The notes: generated by a model from the letters alone, not told the origin. A DNA stretch of 15,882 nt from Opitutia bacterium UBA6410 (GCA_002437405.1 DJPO01000073.1:1-15882), one strand, 5' to 3'; numbered from the stretch's first letter, positions 1 through 8,328 are shown. Translations and numbers: made by a program.

Positions 1-96
1 GCGGGGGTAGGAAAAATTGGCAAAGCCAATTTTTCCGTAGGGGGCAAGACCCCCTGTCTAAAAACACCGCGCAAAATTGCCCCGCAATTTTGCTGA
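1..96. repeat. Palindrome cluster at left window end, including terminator of the pullulanase transcript
   Basis: Three hairpins lie back to back. Positions 10-21 pair perfectly with 25-36 (12 bp, loop AAA). Positions 39-44 pair with 50-55 (AGGGGG/CCCCCT, loop CAAGA). Positions 71-80 pair perfectly with 84-93 (GCAAAATTGC/GCAATTTTGC, loop CCC). Read on the minus strand, the last hairpin starts 3 bases after the pullulanase stop codon and is followed by a short T-rich stretch, so it probably terminates that transcript. The other two hairpins go beyond what a terminator needs. They resemble the palindromes at the right end of the window, which suggests a multi-copy intergenic repeat; that last point is inference. 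Confidence 0.6.
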
Positions 97-2478
97 CTAT
101 CTCTCGCACCAAATTGATAGGGATACGGGCGGTAATTTCACCGTTGCTCGCACAGATACCACAAAATCGGTCAAGCCCGCTTCTTTGAACCTGTCGATGT
201 CCGCTATCTGCTTCATCGCCTTTACGCAATCGGGCGCGGGCAGTTCTACCTCCCTGCCCGTCGGATTGAACGCCGCGAAAATCCTCTTCGCATCTGACTC
301 TCCCGACGCATTGAAAAGTACCCCCGCTGCCGACGTTCCGTCGGACGTGAAAAATTCGAAATACCCTTCGGACTTGTTTTCCGAAAGCCGCAATGCCCGC
401 GCGCTTTCCGAAAGCCTGAATTTTGCAAGCGACCTCAGCCACGCGCATTCGCCCGAAAAATACGTTCCGCGCCCGTAGTCGAGCGCGTTTGCCACCCCGT
501 TTTTGTAGGTGTTGTTCAGCCCGCCCTTTGTGCGGATTAAATCAAAACCCTCCGCCGCCATCGGAATGCCTACCGCCAAAAATACCAGCGCATATGCGAG
601 CTTGTAGCGGCGCAAATCCCAGCGCGACGGATTGCCGTGCGCCGACGTGATTCTGTCGAAAAGGCACATATCGTCGTGGCTTTCGAGGTAGTTTACGGTT
701 TGCGTCGGGAAGCTTGCGTAGCCGCCGCGCGAGCCCGCCATAAAATATTTGAAGCCGTCGCAGTTGCCCTCGCCTTTTGCGTACGAGAGCATAAATTCGC
801 GGAAGCCGTCGTTCCAGGACGCGTAGCCCGTCGACTTGAGCGACGCGCCGATGTGTCCCCTGAAACTCCACGGCTCGGCGATTAAAATCGCCGACGGCTT
901 GATGCGCTTTACGCACGTTTCGATTTCGCGCAATGCGCCCATACCGAGCAGCTCGGCGAGGTCGAATCTGAAGCCGTCCGCGCCGTATTTTACGAGCAGC
1001 GCAGCGAGGCTTTCGATAATCAGCCGCAGAGCCATCGGCGACTTCGCGCGGACATCGTTGCCGCAGCCGCTGAAGTTCATCAGACTGCCGTCGGAGGCGG
1101 TTTCGAAATAGTATCCGCTGTCGATGTAGCCCAGATAATTCGGCTCGCCGTAGTGGTTGTATACGACGTCGAAAAGCACGGCGATTCCCGCTTCGTGGAA
1201 GGCGTTTACGAGGTTGCGCAGGTCGTCGTTTTGCGTGGCGTTTTGAGGGTCGGTGGCATATGAGCTCGCGGGGGCGAACCAGCCGACGGGCATATAGCCC
1301 CATTCGTAGTCGGTGCGGTTTTCGGCGGTAAATTCCTGAACGGGCTGAAGCTCGACGCAGTTGACGCCCGCCCTGCGCAGATAGCAGTCGGGAGACTTCA
1401 GCCATTTGGTCAGCCCCGCGAACGTCAGCCGCTCGCCGTCGGAGAGGTCGGCGCAGGCGTTTGCGAGAACGTCGCGCACGTGCACCTCCATAATCGAAAG
1501 CTCGTGCCACGGCGGCGGAGTGAAGTCGGTCGGGGCGTCGGGGATTTCGTCGTAGTATTTTACGATTGCCGCGCCCGAGGAGGTCTCGAACGCATTTGCG
1601 TAGGGGTCGGCGACGGAGAAGCGGACGTCGAAATTCGACGACGGAAGCGATTGTTCGCCGTCGATGTGCCACGCGTATCGATAGCCCTGCAAGTCTTCGT
1701 CGGAAGTCGCAGTCCAGACCGCGCCGTCGCGGGAGGTCGCGTACAAAACGCGGCTCGTCGGCGAGCCTTTCGCCCAATAGCGCAGATATGCCGCTTTCGC
1801 CCTCGGCGCGAAAATCGAAAATTTTGTTCCGCAACCGTGGCGGTACGCCCCGAGACGCGACGACGAATAAATGCTGCGCAACAGTTCGGCGGCGGCGACG
1901 GGCATATCGACTTTCATTTGCGGGATTTTCACGCGGATTTCCACGGTCGGGTCGCACGCGCCGTCGAATTTTAGAACGAGTATGTTGCGCCCCGTCGTGT
2001 CGGAGGATATTTTTAAGTTGTGGTTGCCGTGCCTGTCGGAGGCGGCGTTGGGCGCGTCGGAATTCGGCTCAATCCACCTGCCGTCGCCCGACGCGAATTT
2101 GAAGAGTACCGCCCCCTGCGAGGAATCCAGCGCGGCGAGCGGAACGGGCAGCCAGAGGACTCCACGGGAATCGGGCTTCATTCGCCAGACGGGGTTTTTT
2201 ACGGCGTTCGCCCAGCCGTTGAACGAGCCGCAGACGTAGTAGTCGCAATCGGGCAACGTGCCCGAATCGCATGCGGCGGGGTCGAGCCTGAAGCGCACGC
2301 TGCCGCCGTCGATGTAGTAGGACGAAAGCTTTGCGAATTCGGCGGGTTGCGGGCGCAAGACCCTAAAATCCGTGCCCGCGCCCGAGACGTAAATACGGGG
2401 GAAAACCTGCGGAATGTCGCGCGGGAAAACTAAAACGATTTCGTCGGCTTTGCGCCACCATGCCCTTATTGTAGACAT
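97..2478 (-). CDS. Pullulanase-type glycoside hydrolase family 13 enzyme with CBM48 modules
   Basis: 793 aa. It probably cleaves alpha-1,6 branches of glycogen or related alpha-glucans. The C-terminal two thirds is a GH13 barrel. The region-I motif DVVYNH is at 437-442. The nucleophile is D506 in GFRFD, the acid/base E535 in AEPWSF, and the transition-state Asp D602 in ESHDD. YEWGYMP at 391-397 matches the type I pullulanase signature YNWGYDP with two changes. Two beta-sandwich modules precede the barrel: residues 79-155 (YVCGSFNGW) resemble an AMPK/CBM48 domain, and 205-295 (FSIFAPRAKAAYLRYW) is a second CBM48. No signal peptide is seen, so it is likely cytoplasmic and acts on stored glycogen rather than external starch. 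It starts 2 bp after the stop of the FtsB-like gene, so the two are probably cotranscribed. Exact specificity (pullulanase, isoamylase or GlgX-like) cannot be settled from sequence; GH13 membership is sure. Confidence 0.9.
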   Translation of the reverse strand: MSTIRAWWRKADEIVLVFPRDIPQVFPRIYVSGAGTDFRVLRPQPAEFAKLSSYYIDGGSVRFRLDPAACDSGTLPDCDYYVCGSFNGWANAVKNPVWRMKPDSRGVLWLPVPLAALDSSQGAVLFKFASGDGRWIEPNSDAPNAASDRHGNHNLKISSDTTGRNILVLKFDGACDPTVEIRVKIPQMKVDMPVAAAELLRSIYSSSRLGAYRHGCGTKFSIFAPRAKAAYLRYWAKGSPTSRVLYATSRDGAVWTATSDEDLQGYRYAWHIDGEQSLPSSNFDVRFSVADPYANAFETSSGAAIVKYYDEIPDAPTDFTPPPWHELSIMEVHVRDVLANACADLSDGERLTFAGLTKWLKSPDCYLRRAGVNCVELQPVQEFTAENRTDYEWGYMPVGWFAPASSYATDPQNATQNDDLRNLVNAFHEAGIAVLFDVVYNHYGEPNYLGYIDSGYYFETASDGSLMNFSGCGNDVRAKSPMALRLIIESLAALLVKYGADGFRFDLAELLGMGALREIETCVKRIKPSAILIAEPWSFRGHIGASLKSTGYASWNDGFREFMLSYAKGEGNCDGFKYFMAGSRGGYASFPTQTVNYLESHDDMCLFDRITSAHGNPSRWDLRRYKLAYALVFLAVGIPMAAEGFDLIRTKGGLNNTYKNGVANALDYGRGTYFSGECAWLRSLAKFRLSESARALRLSENKSEGYFEFFTSDGTSAAGVLFNASGESDAKRIFAAFNPTGREVELPAPDCVKAMKQIADIDRFKEAGLTDFVVSVRATVKLPPVSLSIWCER

Positions 2479-2480
2479 AA

Positions 2481-3143
2481 TCAGATATTGCGGAAGATAA
2501 TGGGCTTCGGCCCTTTGGGGATTTTTATGCCGCCGTCGCCGCTATCGGCGGGCGGAGTTTCGGAGTGCGCGGCGGAGGAGGAATCGGGGGATTTTTCGGC
2601 GGAGGGGGAGTCGCGCAAAACGATTGTCGAAGCCGAGTTCCCGCCGCCCTGTGCCGCTCCGCCGCCGCTTTGTTGCGACACAGACGACGGATCGGGCTTG
2701 CGGTTTTTGACGGACTCGAAAATGCGTTCCAAGAGGGTCGAGCGCAGATACGCCGCGCCGTCGCGCTCGGCTCTGTCGGACTGCGTTTGTTCGGCGTCCG
2801 CCGCAGGCTGGAGCGGGTGCGATTTTGAGGGGGCGTCGGACGCGAGCGGGTTGTCGTCCTCGAATCTGAAAATTATTTCGTCGGGCTCGACGACCCCGAG
2901 CTTTTCGCGGATTACGCGCGAGGCGAAGTCCTCGTCGTACACGAGCCTGCGGAAGTATTCCTCCTTGTAGTCCTTTTCGTCGGAGAGGAGTTTTTTCTGT
3001 TCGTCGAGGCGCGATAGAGTGAGTTCAAGCTCGGTGTTTTCCTCGCGCATATTGCGCCAGCCGACATACGACACGCCCGCTGCAAACACCAAAAGCGCAA
3101 GCAGCATAACGATTATAAGTCTGTAGACGGCTTTGACTCCCAT
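2481..3143 (-). CDS. FtsB/DivIC-like septum formation initiator protein with long disordered tail
   Basis: 220 aa from the ATG at 3143. The N terminus is a membrane anchor at about residues 7-27 (LIIVMLLALLVFAAGVSYV). A charged coiled coil follows at about 30-70, then the family motif VIREKLGVVEPDEIIFRF at about 76-93. This is the layout of FtsB/DivIC, small bitopic proteins that join FtsL and FtsQ/DivIB in the divisome. FtsB is usually about 100 aa. Here about 125 further residues follow, rich in Ser, Pro, Gly, Asp and Glu, ending in a basic/hydrophobic tip (IKIPKGPKPIIFRNI). The reading frame stays open upstream to 3401, but that would overlap divergent ruvC and put 86 untypical residues before the anchor, so I chose 3143. 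Shine-Dalgarno support is poor: a GGAG lies about 16 nt upstream. Pullulanase follows 2 bp after the stop. Family sure, individual name (ftsB or divIC) not. Confidence 0.8.
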   Translation of the reverse strand: MGVKAVYRLIIVMLLALLVFAAGVSYVGWRNMREENTELELTLSRLDEQKKLLSDEKDYKEEYFRRLVYDEDFASRVIREKLGVVEPDEIIFRFEDDNPLASDAPSKSHPLQPAADAEQTQSDRAERDGAAYLRSTLLERIFESVKNRKPDPSSVSQQSGGGAAQGGGNSASTIVLRDSPSAEKSPDSSSAAHSETPPADSGDGGIKIPKGPKPIIFRNI

Positions 3144-3252
3144 AAAAAAATAATCGCACTCCGCGGCGCGCGTGTAAACGATAAACTTCGGCTTTCGGAG
3201 AAATAAAAATCTCGCAACAAACAAAAAAACCTCCATTGTCGAAGATAGGTAT

Positions 3253-3936
3253 ATGGCAAAATCTTCGCGACAACTCTGGACTTCGCAAATCCTCGACGGC
3301 TCGGCGGCGGGCGGCGGCAAGGCAAACGCCCCGCGGCGGAACTCGGGCGCATGGACTTCCGAGGCCGTGGACGCGGCTGCGGCGAGGGCGTCGAAGTACA
3401 TGGACAGAAAGCTCGGCGAGCGCGCAATGTCAATCGGCGGCGAGCAAATCCGCGGCGTGATTTTGGGAATCGACCCGAGTCTGCGCGGAACGGGGCTTGC
3501 GACAATCGAGGCACTCGGCGGCGGGCGAATGCGCTATATCGCCTCCGAAACAGTAAAAAATCCGCCCGCGCTCTCGATGTCAGAGTGTATCGCGAGAATC
3601 TTCGAGCGCACGCTCGCAATGATAGACGCCCACAATCCCGACTGGGTTGCGCTCGAACAGAGCGTGTACGTCCAAAACTTCAAGACCGCTATGATACTTG
3701 GGTCGGCGCGCGGGGCTGCGATGGCCGCCGCCGCGTACAGACGCCGCGAGGTCTACGAATACCCGCCCCTTAGAATCAAACAGGCGGTAATCGGCTACGG
3801 CCGCGCGAGCAAGGAGCAGGTCGGACGCTCGGTCAAGGCGTTTTTGAATATGGAAAAAATCCTTCCGCCCGACGAATCCGACGCGAGCGCGGCGGCGATA
3901 ACACACATCTTTACACACAAAATAATACGCGTATGA
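3253..3936 (+). CDS. ruvC: Crossover junction endodeoxyribonuclease RuvC
   Basis: 227 aa from this ATG. RuvC resolves Holliday junctions with RuvAB during homologous recombination. The RNase H-like core starts near residue 68. Metal-binding acidic residues are visible at D74 (GIDPS), E135 (ALEQS) and the D207/D210 pair in DESDASAAAITH, aligned with D7, E66, D138 and D141 of E. coli RuvC. The core has the usual length and ends soon after ITH. The 66 residues before it are extra compared with E. coli. In-frame ATGs at 3400 and 3427 would give near-standard lengths. I keep 3253 because AGG lies about 7 nt upstream and the extension looks protein-like (SSRQLWTSQIL), but the start is uncertain. 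It is divergent from the FtsB-like gene and its stop overlaps the next start in ATGA. No ruvA or ruvB is nearby. Confidence 0.93.
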   Translation: MAKSSRQLWTSQILDGSAAGGGKANAPRRNSGAWTSEAVDAAAARASKYMDRKLGERAMSIGGEQIRGVILGIDPSLRGTGLATIEALGGGRMRYIASETVKNPPALSMSECIARIFERTLAMIDAHNPDWVALEQSVYVQNFKTAMILGSARGAAMAAAAYRRREVYEYPPLRIKQAVIGYGRASKEQVGRSVKAFLNMEKILPPDESDASAAAITHIFTHKIIRV

Positions 3937-4796
3937 AAAAATCCGTAATCGCAATGGCGGCTGGTATGGGAAGCCGCTTCGGAGGCCTGAAGCAGGCCGC
4001 AACTTTCGGGGACTCGAAAAAGACGATGCTCGACTTCGCCCTCGAAGACGCCCTCGCCTCGGGCTTCGAAGAAGTCGTTTTCGTTATCCGCAAGGACATC
4101 GAAGAGGTTTTCAGGGACAGCGTTTCGCGCAAATACGAAAATTTGACGGACGTGCGGTACGTCTTTCAGGACTTGTCGGGGCAGCCGCTGCCGCTCGGCA
4201 GAACAAAGCCGTGGGGGACGGGACACGCGGTGCTCGCGTGCGCCGACGAAATCGACGGGCCGTTTCTGGCAATCAACGCCGACGACTATTACGGACGCGA
4301 GACGTACCGCAAGGCTGCCGAATTTATGAAGTCGCCCGACCCGCGCCTCTACGCGCTGGCGGGGTACAAACTGAAAAACACGCTCTCCGAAAACGGAGGG
4401 GTCTCGCGCGGGATTTGCGCGACCGATGCGGACTCGATGCTCGTTTCGGTCTGCGAGCACACGGGGCTGACTCCCAAAACTTCGCCCGACGGCAAATTCT
4501 ATGTGGAGGACTCGGCGGGCGAAAAATTTACGGGCGACGAATATACGTCGATAAATTTCTGGATATTCCCCAAAGACTTTATGGAAAGGCTCGGGGCGGA
4601 CTTCGACAAATTCCTGTCGGAAAATTCGAAGAGCGAAAAGGCGGAATTCTACCTACCCAAGGCTGTCAACGACGCCGTTGCGGAAAAATACGCCAAGGCT
4701 CTGGTAATCCCGACAAACGAACGCTGGCAGGGGGTGACCTACAAGGCGGACGTCGAAATAGTCGAAAAATTCATGAAAAAAGAGGGGCGCATTTAA
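3933..4796 (+). CDS. Nucleotidyltransferase of the sugar-nucleotide pyrophosphorylase type
   Basis: 287 aa. The N terminus has the NTP-transferase signature AAGMGSRFGGLKQ at residues 9-21, with K20 as the usual phosphate-contacting lysine. A GTGHAV motif is at 95-100, and INADDYYG at 114-121 supplies the likely metal-binding aspartate. This is the Rossmann-like fold of enzymes such as GalU/GlmU/RfbA, which join a sugar 1-phosphate to a nucleotide. Residues 125-240 hold the sugar-side part and the C terminus (WQGVTYKADVEIVEKFMKK) is short. No hexapeptide acyltransferase domain follows, unlike GlmU. The start overlaps the ruvC stop by 4 bp, so the two are translationally coupled; they share no obvious function. 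The sugar and nucleotide cannot be read from the sequence, and no sugar pathway gene adjoins it. Family confident, substrate unknown. Confidence 0.82.
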   Translation: MKKSVIAMAAGMGSRFGGLKQAATFGDSKKTMLDFALEDALASGFEEVVFVIRKDIEEVFRDSVSRKYENLTDVRYVFQDLSGQPLPLGRTKPWGTGHAVLACADEIDGPFLAINADDYYGRETYRKAAEFMKSPDPRLYALAGYKLKNTLSENGGVSRGICATDADSMLVSVCEHTGLTPKTSPDGKFYVEDSAGEKFTGDEYTSINFWIFPKDFMERLGADFDKFLSENSKSEKAEFYLPKAVNDAVAEKYAKALVIPTNERWQGVTYKADVEIVEKFMKKEGRI

Positions 4797-4812
4797 CCGA
4801 CATTTTTTGTTT

Positions 4813-6144
4813 ATGGCGAAAATTCCGAATATCAAAACTATCGCGGCAGCCGTGCTGTGTGGCATGCTATGCGGCTCGGCGGCATACGCGGCGGACGGCG
4901 CACAGAAACCCGCCGCGCGGCAAAACGCGCCCGCCGCCGCCCGCCAAGCGTTCGAGGGCAAAATATACGTGAGCATACAAGACCCGTCGATGGAGTGGTG
5001 GTTCAACGTGCCCGCGTACGCCGCCCCGCACATCTCGGAGATAAAAAAGATATTTTTCAATCAGGAGTTTTCGCTCTTCCCCTTCGCCGAAAACGCGAAA
5101 GTGCGCGACGGAAAGTTTTCGATTTCCTACTCGATAACGATGAAAACCCCCGACGGCACGCTCAGGGAGCTTGTGCGCGACGCGAAATTCTCGGGTACGA
5201 AAATCGCCGACAACATCATAGTAGCCTGCCCCGATGTCATCGACTTCAAGTTCGACAAACGCTATCCCGACGGGCTCTACAAGTTCTCGATTTCCGCCAA
5301 GGACGAAATTTCGGGAGAGACCTCGACGGGCGAAAACCATTTGCAGCTGACCCAGTGGGCTGCGCCGCTGCCGTTTTCGGGCAAAAAGCTGGTGCGCGAC
5401 TATGTCAGCGCGTACTCGCTCCAGCCGTCGCCCGAGACACTCTACGCGATTTTCTTCTCGGACGATTTCTCGCTCGAGCAAAAGGGCGCGCCAAATTCGC
5501 TCAACTACCTGCACTTGGGCTTCCTCAAGGCGGCGTTCGCGAAAAACCGCTTCCTGATTCCCGAAATCCGCGACGACTTCAAAAACCTCTCGCCGATAAA
5601 CCGCGCGAAGTTCATAATGCTGCTCGCGCTTATCGACGCCGAAAAGATGGACGAAACCGCCCTCTCCGATGCCGAAAAAAAATACCAGACCACAATCCGC
5701 AAATTCAAATTCCCCAATCCCTATGCCGACTGGGACGCCTTCCTCGGCGGGGCGCAGGCGGATATGCTCTGGGGCGAATTTTTCGCGAACGGAACGTACA
5801 AGCCCATACGCAGGATTATCGACATTCTCTCGCTGGCAAAGCAGGCGGCGTTTGCGGACTCGCTCGCGGCGGAAAAGACTTTGCCCAAAAACCGCGATGA
5901 CTGGGACAAATACATGCTCGGCAAACTCTACAAGGCAACCTTAAAGACCCTCGCACTGAACGCGCACAGGTATCCGCTCGTCGAGCAGTACTGCGTCTGG
6001 GCAATCGAGCGCGGCGACGTCCCGAAGGTATCGTTCGAGGTTCTAAGCCCGCTAATCGAGCACATTTCCGAGATGAAAACCCCCGAGGGCGCGGCGGCGG
6101 CTTCCGCCCCGAAAGTCAAAATGCCCAATCTCGAAATCCAATAA
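4813..6144 (+). CDS. Secreted protein of unknown function
   Basis: 443 aa from the ATG at 4813; a TTG at 4807 is also in frame but adds only two residues. I do not recognise the family. Residues 1-26 form a classic Sec signal peptide: a KIPNIK basic start, a hydrophobic AAAVLCGMLCG core and the AYA|AD cleavage site. The two cysteines in the core do not make a lipobox, so it is probably free in the periplasm or exported. The first 150 or so mature residues read like a beta-rich domain (alternating hydrophobic strands, IYVSIQDPSMEWWFNVPAY). From about 190 the protein is mainly helical, with many Tyr, Trp and Phe, and the tail is Ala/Pro-rich. It lies 16 bp after the nucleotidyltransferase, so cotranscription is likely. 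There is no clear ribosome-binding site. No catalytic motif is evident. Confidence 0.75.
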   Translation: MAKIPNIKTIAAAVLCGMLCGSAAYAADGAQKPAARQNAPAAARQAFEGKIYVSIQDPSMEWWFNVPAYAAPHISEIKKIFFNQEFSLFPFAENAKVRDGKFSISYSITMKTPDGTLRELVRDAKFSGTKIADNIIVACPDVIDFKFDKRYPDGLYKFSISAKDEISGETSTGENHLQLTQWAAPLPFSGKKLVRDYVSAYSLQPSPETLYAIFFSDDFSLEQKGAPNSLNYLHLGFLKAAFAKNRFLIPEIRDDFKNLSPINRAKFIMLLALIDAEKMDETALSDAEKKYQTTIRKFKFPNPYADWDAFLGGAQADMLWGEFFANGTYKPIRRIIDILSLAKQAAFADSLAAEKTLPKNRDDWDKYMLGKLYKATLKTLALNAHRYPLVEQYCVWAIERGDVPKVSFEVLSPLIEHISEMKTPEGAAAASAPKVKMPNLEIQ

Positions 6145-6172
6145 AACACACCGCGGCGCGGAGCGGATTGCG

Positions 6173-6563
<391 letters not shown>

Positions 6564-6604
6564 CCGCAAACGCATTCCGTCAAAACAAAAAAAATTTCGA
6601 AAAA

Positions 6605-7138
6605 ATGACTCTCGAAGAACGACTCGAAAAATATCTCGGCGCAACCCCGCAAATCGACGAAACCGCATACGTCAGCAAACACGCGGTGCTCGCGGGCGAC
6701 GTGCGCATCGGCAAAAACGCGAGCGTCTGGCCGGGCTGCGTGCTCCGCGCCGACATCAACACAATCGAGCTCGGCGAAAACTCGAACCTGCAGGACGGCA
6801 CAATCGTCCACCTCTCGAACGACGCGGGCGTGAAAGTCGGCAAAAACACGACAGTCGGGCACGGGGCGATTATCCACGCCTGCACAATCGGCGACGGCTG
6901 CCTAATCGGCATGGGCGCAATCATTTTGGACAACGCGGTAATCGGCGACAACTCGATTGTCGGCGCGGGCGCGCTGGTCACGAAAAATACCGTAATCCCC
7001 GCGGGCTCGATGGCGCTCGGCTGCCCCGCAAAAGTCGTGAAAACGCTCGACGAGCCGACTAAAAAGGGGCTCGAGGATTGGTCGAAAAAGTACACAATTT
7101 TGGCGGCGGCAAACAAGAAAAAGGAAGCGGGTCTGTAA
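6605..7138 (+). CDS. Gamma-carbonic anhydrase-like hexapeptide-repeat protein
   Basis: 177 aa. The protein is a left-handed beta helix built from [LIV]GxxxxV-type hexapeptide repeats between about residues 25 and 145, ending in a C-terminal helix. The three zinc-binding histidines of the gamma class are present at H69 (TIVHLS), H86 (VGHGA) and H91 (IIHAC), and R48/D50 (LRADINTIELG) match the conserved Arg/Asp pair. Most bacterial relatives (YrdA/PaaY/CaiE-like) lack proven carbonic anhydrase activity, so the reaction is uncertain; possible roles are bicarbonate supply or an acyltransferase-like or thioesterase side function. It starts 41 bp after glnB behind an A-rich leader with no Shine-Dalgarno sequence. 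The trmB ATG comes 1 bp after its stop. Confidence 0.88.
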   Translation: MTLEERLEKYLGATPQIDETAYVSKHAVLAGDVRIGKNASVWPGCVLRADINTIELGENSNLQDGTIVHLSNDAGVKVGKNTTVGHGAIIHACTIGDGCLIGMGAIILDNAVIGDNSIVGAGALVTKNTVIPAGSMALGCPAKVVKTLDEPTKKGLEDWSKKYTILAAANKKKEAGL

Positions 7139-7139
7139 T

Positions 7140-7724
7140 ATGGGTTTGCAGGAGGCACTCGAAAGACGCGCCGAGAGAATCGCGGCACTGAGGCAGTCGT
7201 GTGCGCCGATTTTCGAGCGGACGAAAAACATAACGCTGGAAATCGGCTGCGGCAAGGGGCACTACTTGAGCTCGTACGCGGCGAAATTCCCGAGCGAAAC
7301 CTGCGTGGGAATCGACCTAATCAGCAAGCGCGTCGAAGACGGCCGCCGCCGCGCGAAAAACAAAAACGCCGACAACGCGTTTTTCGTAAAGGCGGAGGCA
7401 ATGGAGTTTTTGGAGGCACTGCCGCAGGACGTGCGTCTGGGAAAAATCTTCATATTTTTCCCCGACCCGTGGCCGAAGGAAAAACACCACAAAAGGCGGC
7501 TAATCCAAAAGGATTTTCTCGACTACATAAGGCAGTTTTGCCGAAGCGGCTGCAAGATGTATTTTAGAACCGACTACGAAGAATATTTCGAGTGGGCGAA
7601 AAACGAAATACAGGCGGACGAAAACTGGGAACTTTCGGATGAGACCGAACTTCCACACGAAGAGGTCTCGCAATTCCAGCGCATTTTGCCCGTGTTTTCG
7701 ACGCTAATCGCCGTAGCCGTATAG
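7140..7724 (+). CDS. trmB: tRNA (guanine-N7-)-methyltransferase TrmB
   Basis: 194 aa. TrmB methylates G46 in the variable loop of tRNA using S-adenosylmethionine. The SAM-binding motif LEIGCGKG is at residues 33-40, the acidic ribose contact D59 is in GIDL, and the family signature FPDPWPKEKHHKRR is at 107-120. A TDYEEY segment near 140 matches the C-terminal substrate region. The length is slightly below the ~200-240 aa common in the family because the N-terminal arm is short. It begins 1 bp after the preceding stop, so it is almost certainly cotranscribed with the carbonic-anhydrase-like gene. A GCGGGA-GAAA-TCCCGC hairpin at 7747-7762 follows the stop, but no T-run follows it, so termination there is doubtful. 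Confidence 0.95.
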   Translation: MGLQEALERRAERIAALRQSCAPIFERTKNITLEIGCGKGHYLSSYAAKFPSETCVGIDLISKRVEDGRRRAKNKNADNAFFVKAEAMEFLEALPQDVRLGKIFIFFPDPWPKEKHHKRRLIQKDFLDYIRQFCRSGCKMYFRTDYEEYFEWAKNEIQADENWELSDETELPHEEVSQFQRILPVFSTLIAVAV

Positions 7725-7823
7725 GCGCGGCGCGGGCGCGCGGCAGGCGGGAGAAATCCCGCGCCACACAATCGATACAAAAGGAAAAAATTAAGCGGCG
7801 GAACAAATCGCATTGGGTGGATT
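7725..7823. other. Post-trmB spacer with a GNRA-capped hairpin
   Basis: The GC-rich spacer after trmB contains GCGGGA (7747-7752), the tetraloop GAAA (7753-7756) and TCCCGC (7757-7762), a perfect 6-bp stem. The next bases are not a T-tract, so it is not a standard intrinsic terminator. The rest of the spacer shows nothing recognisable before the tandem repeat begins at about 7824. Confidence 0.4.
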
Positions 7824-8075
7824 GAGTAGTTCCACTCTCACGCGGTATTTTACCTCTTCCGAAGTATTGTTGATTAACGCCCCACGCTCCCGACCTCCGC
7901 CGCGCCAAATTTCCGCGCCGCCCTGCCGCGCATAATTTCGCCGCTAAAACCCACAAAAGCCGCGCCCCGCAACCAATGGAGAGACCTGCGCAAATGCGCA
8001 GTTTTAGCCGCCCGCAACAAAAAAATTTTTTCTGTTTCGGCTTGGCGGGGTAGCAACATTTTTCGCGGCATTTTT
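7824..8075. repeat. Tandem intergenic repeat, copy 1 (~252 bp)
   Basis: This block begins GAGTAGTTCCACTCTCACGC and is repeated directly after itself, with few mismatches and short indels, at 8076-8328. Shared strings include GAAGTATTGTTGATTAAC, CCGCGCATAATTTCGCCGC and TCGGCTTGGCGGGG. Internal structure includes a perfect CTGCGC-AAAT-GCGCAG hairpin near 7987-8002 and an A7T6 run near 8024. Reading frames on the minus strand are not conserved between the two copies because of indels, so it is probably non-coding. Whether it is a genome-wide family cannot be seen here. Confidence 0.85.
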
Positions 8076-8328
8076 AAGTAGCTATACTCTCACGCGGTAT
8101 TTCAACCTTTCCGAAGTATTGTTGATTAACTTCCCGCGCTCCCGACCTCCTCCGCCGCGCCAAATTTCCGCACCGCCCTGCCGCGCATAATTTCGCCGCT
8201 AAAACCCACAAAAGCCGCGCCCGCAACCAATGGGAAAACCCACGCAAATGCGCAGGTTTAACCGCCCGCAACGAAAAAAATTTTTCTTTTTCGGCTTGGC
8301 GGGGCAACTCCATTTCTCGCGCCATTTT
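8076..8328. repeat. Tandem intergenic repeat, copy 2 (~253 bp)
   Basis: Direct repeat of copy 1, starting AAGTAGCTATACTCTCACGC, by eye roughly 85-90% identical. The internal hairpin is weaker here (CGCAAATGCG), so its stem is not strictly conserved by compensating changes. Single-base indels, such as GCGCCC against GCGCCCC and an added CTC in the CCTCCTCCGCC run, shift all reading frames relative to copy 1. Confidence 0.85.

Noticed and set aside
542..1957. A 471-codon open frame in another frame of the pullulanase gene
   Set aside because: Very Arg-rich shadow translation inside a gene with intact catalytic motifs.
3144..3401. Upstream extension of the FtsB-like frame to 3401
   Set aside because: It would overlap ruvC on the other strand and place 86 untypical residues before the membrane anchor that normally opens the protein.
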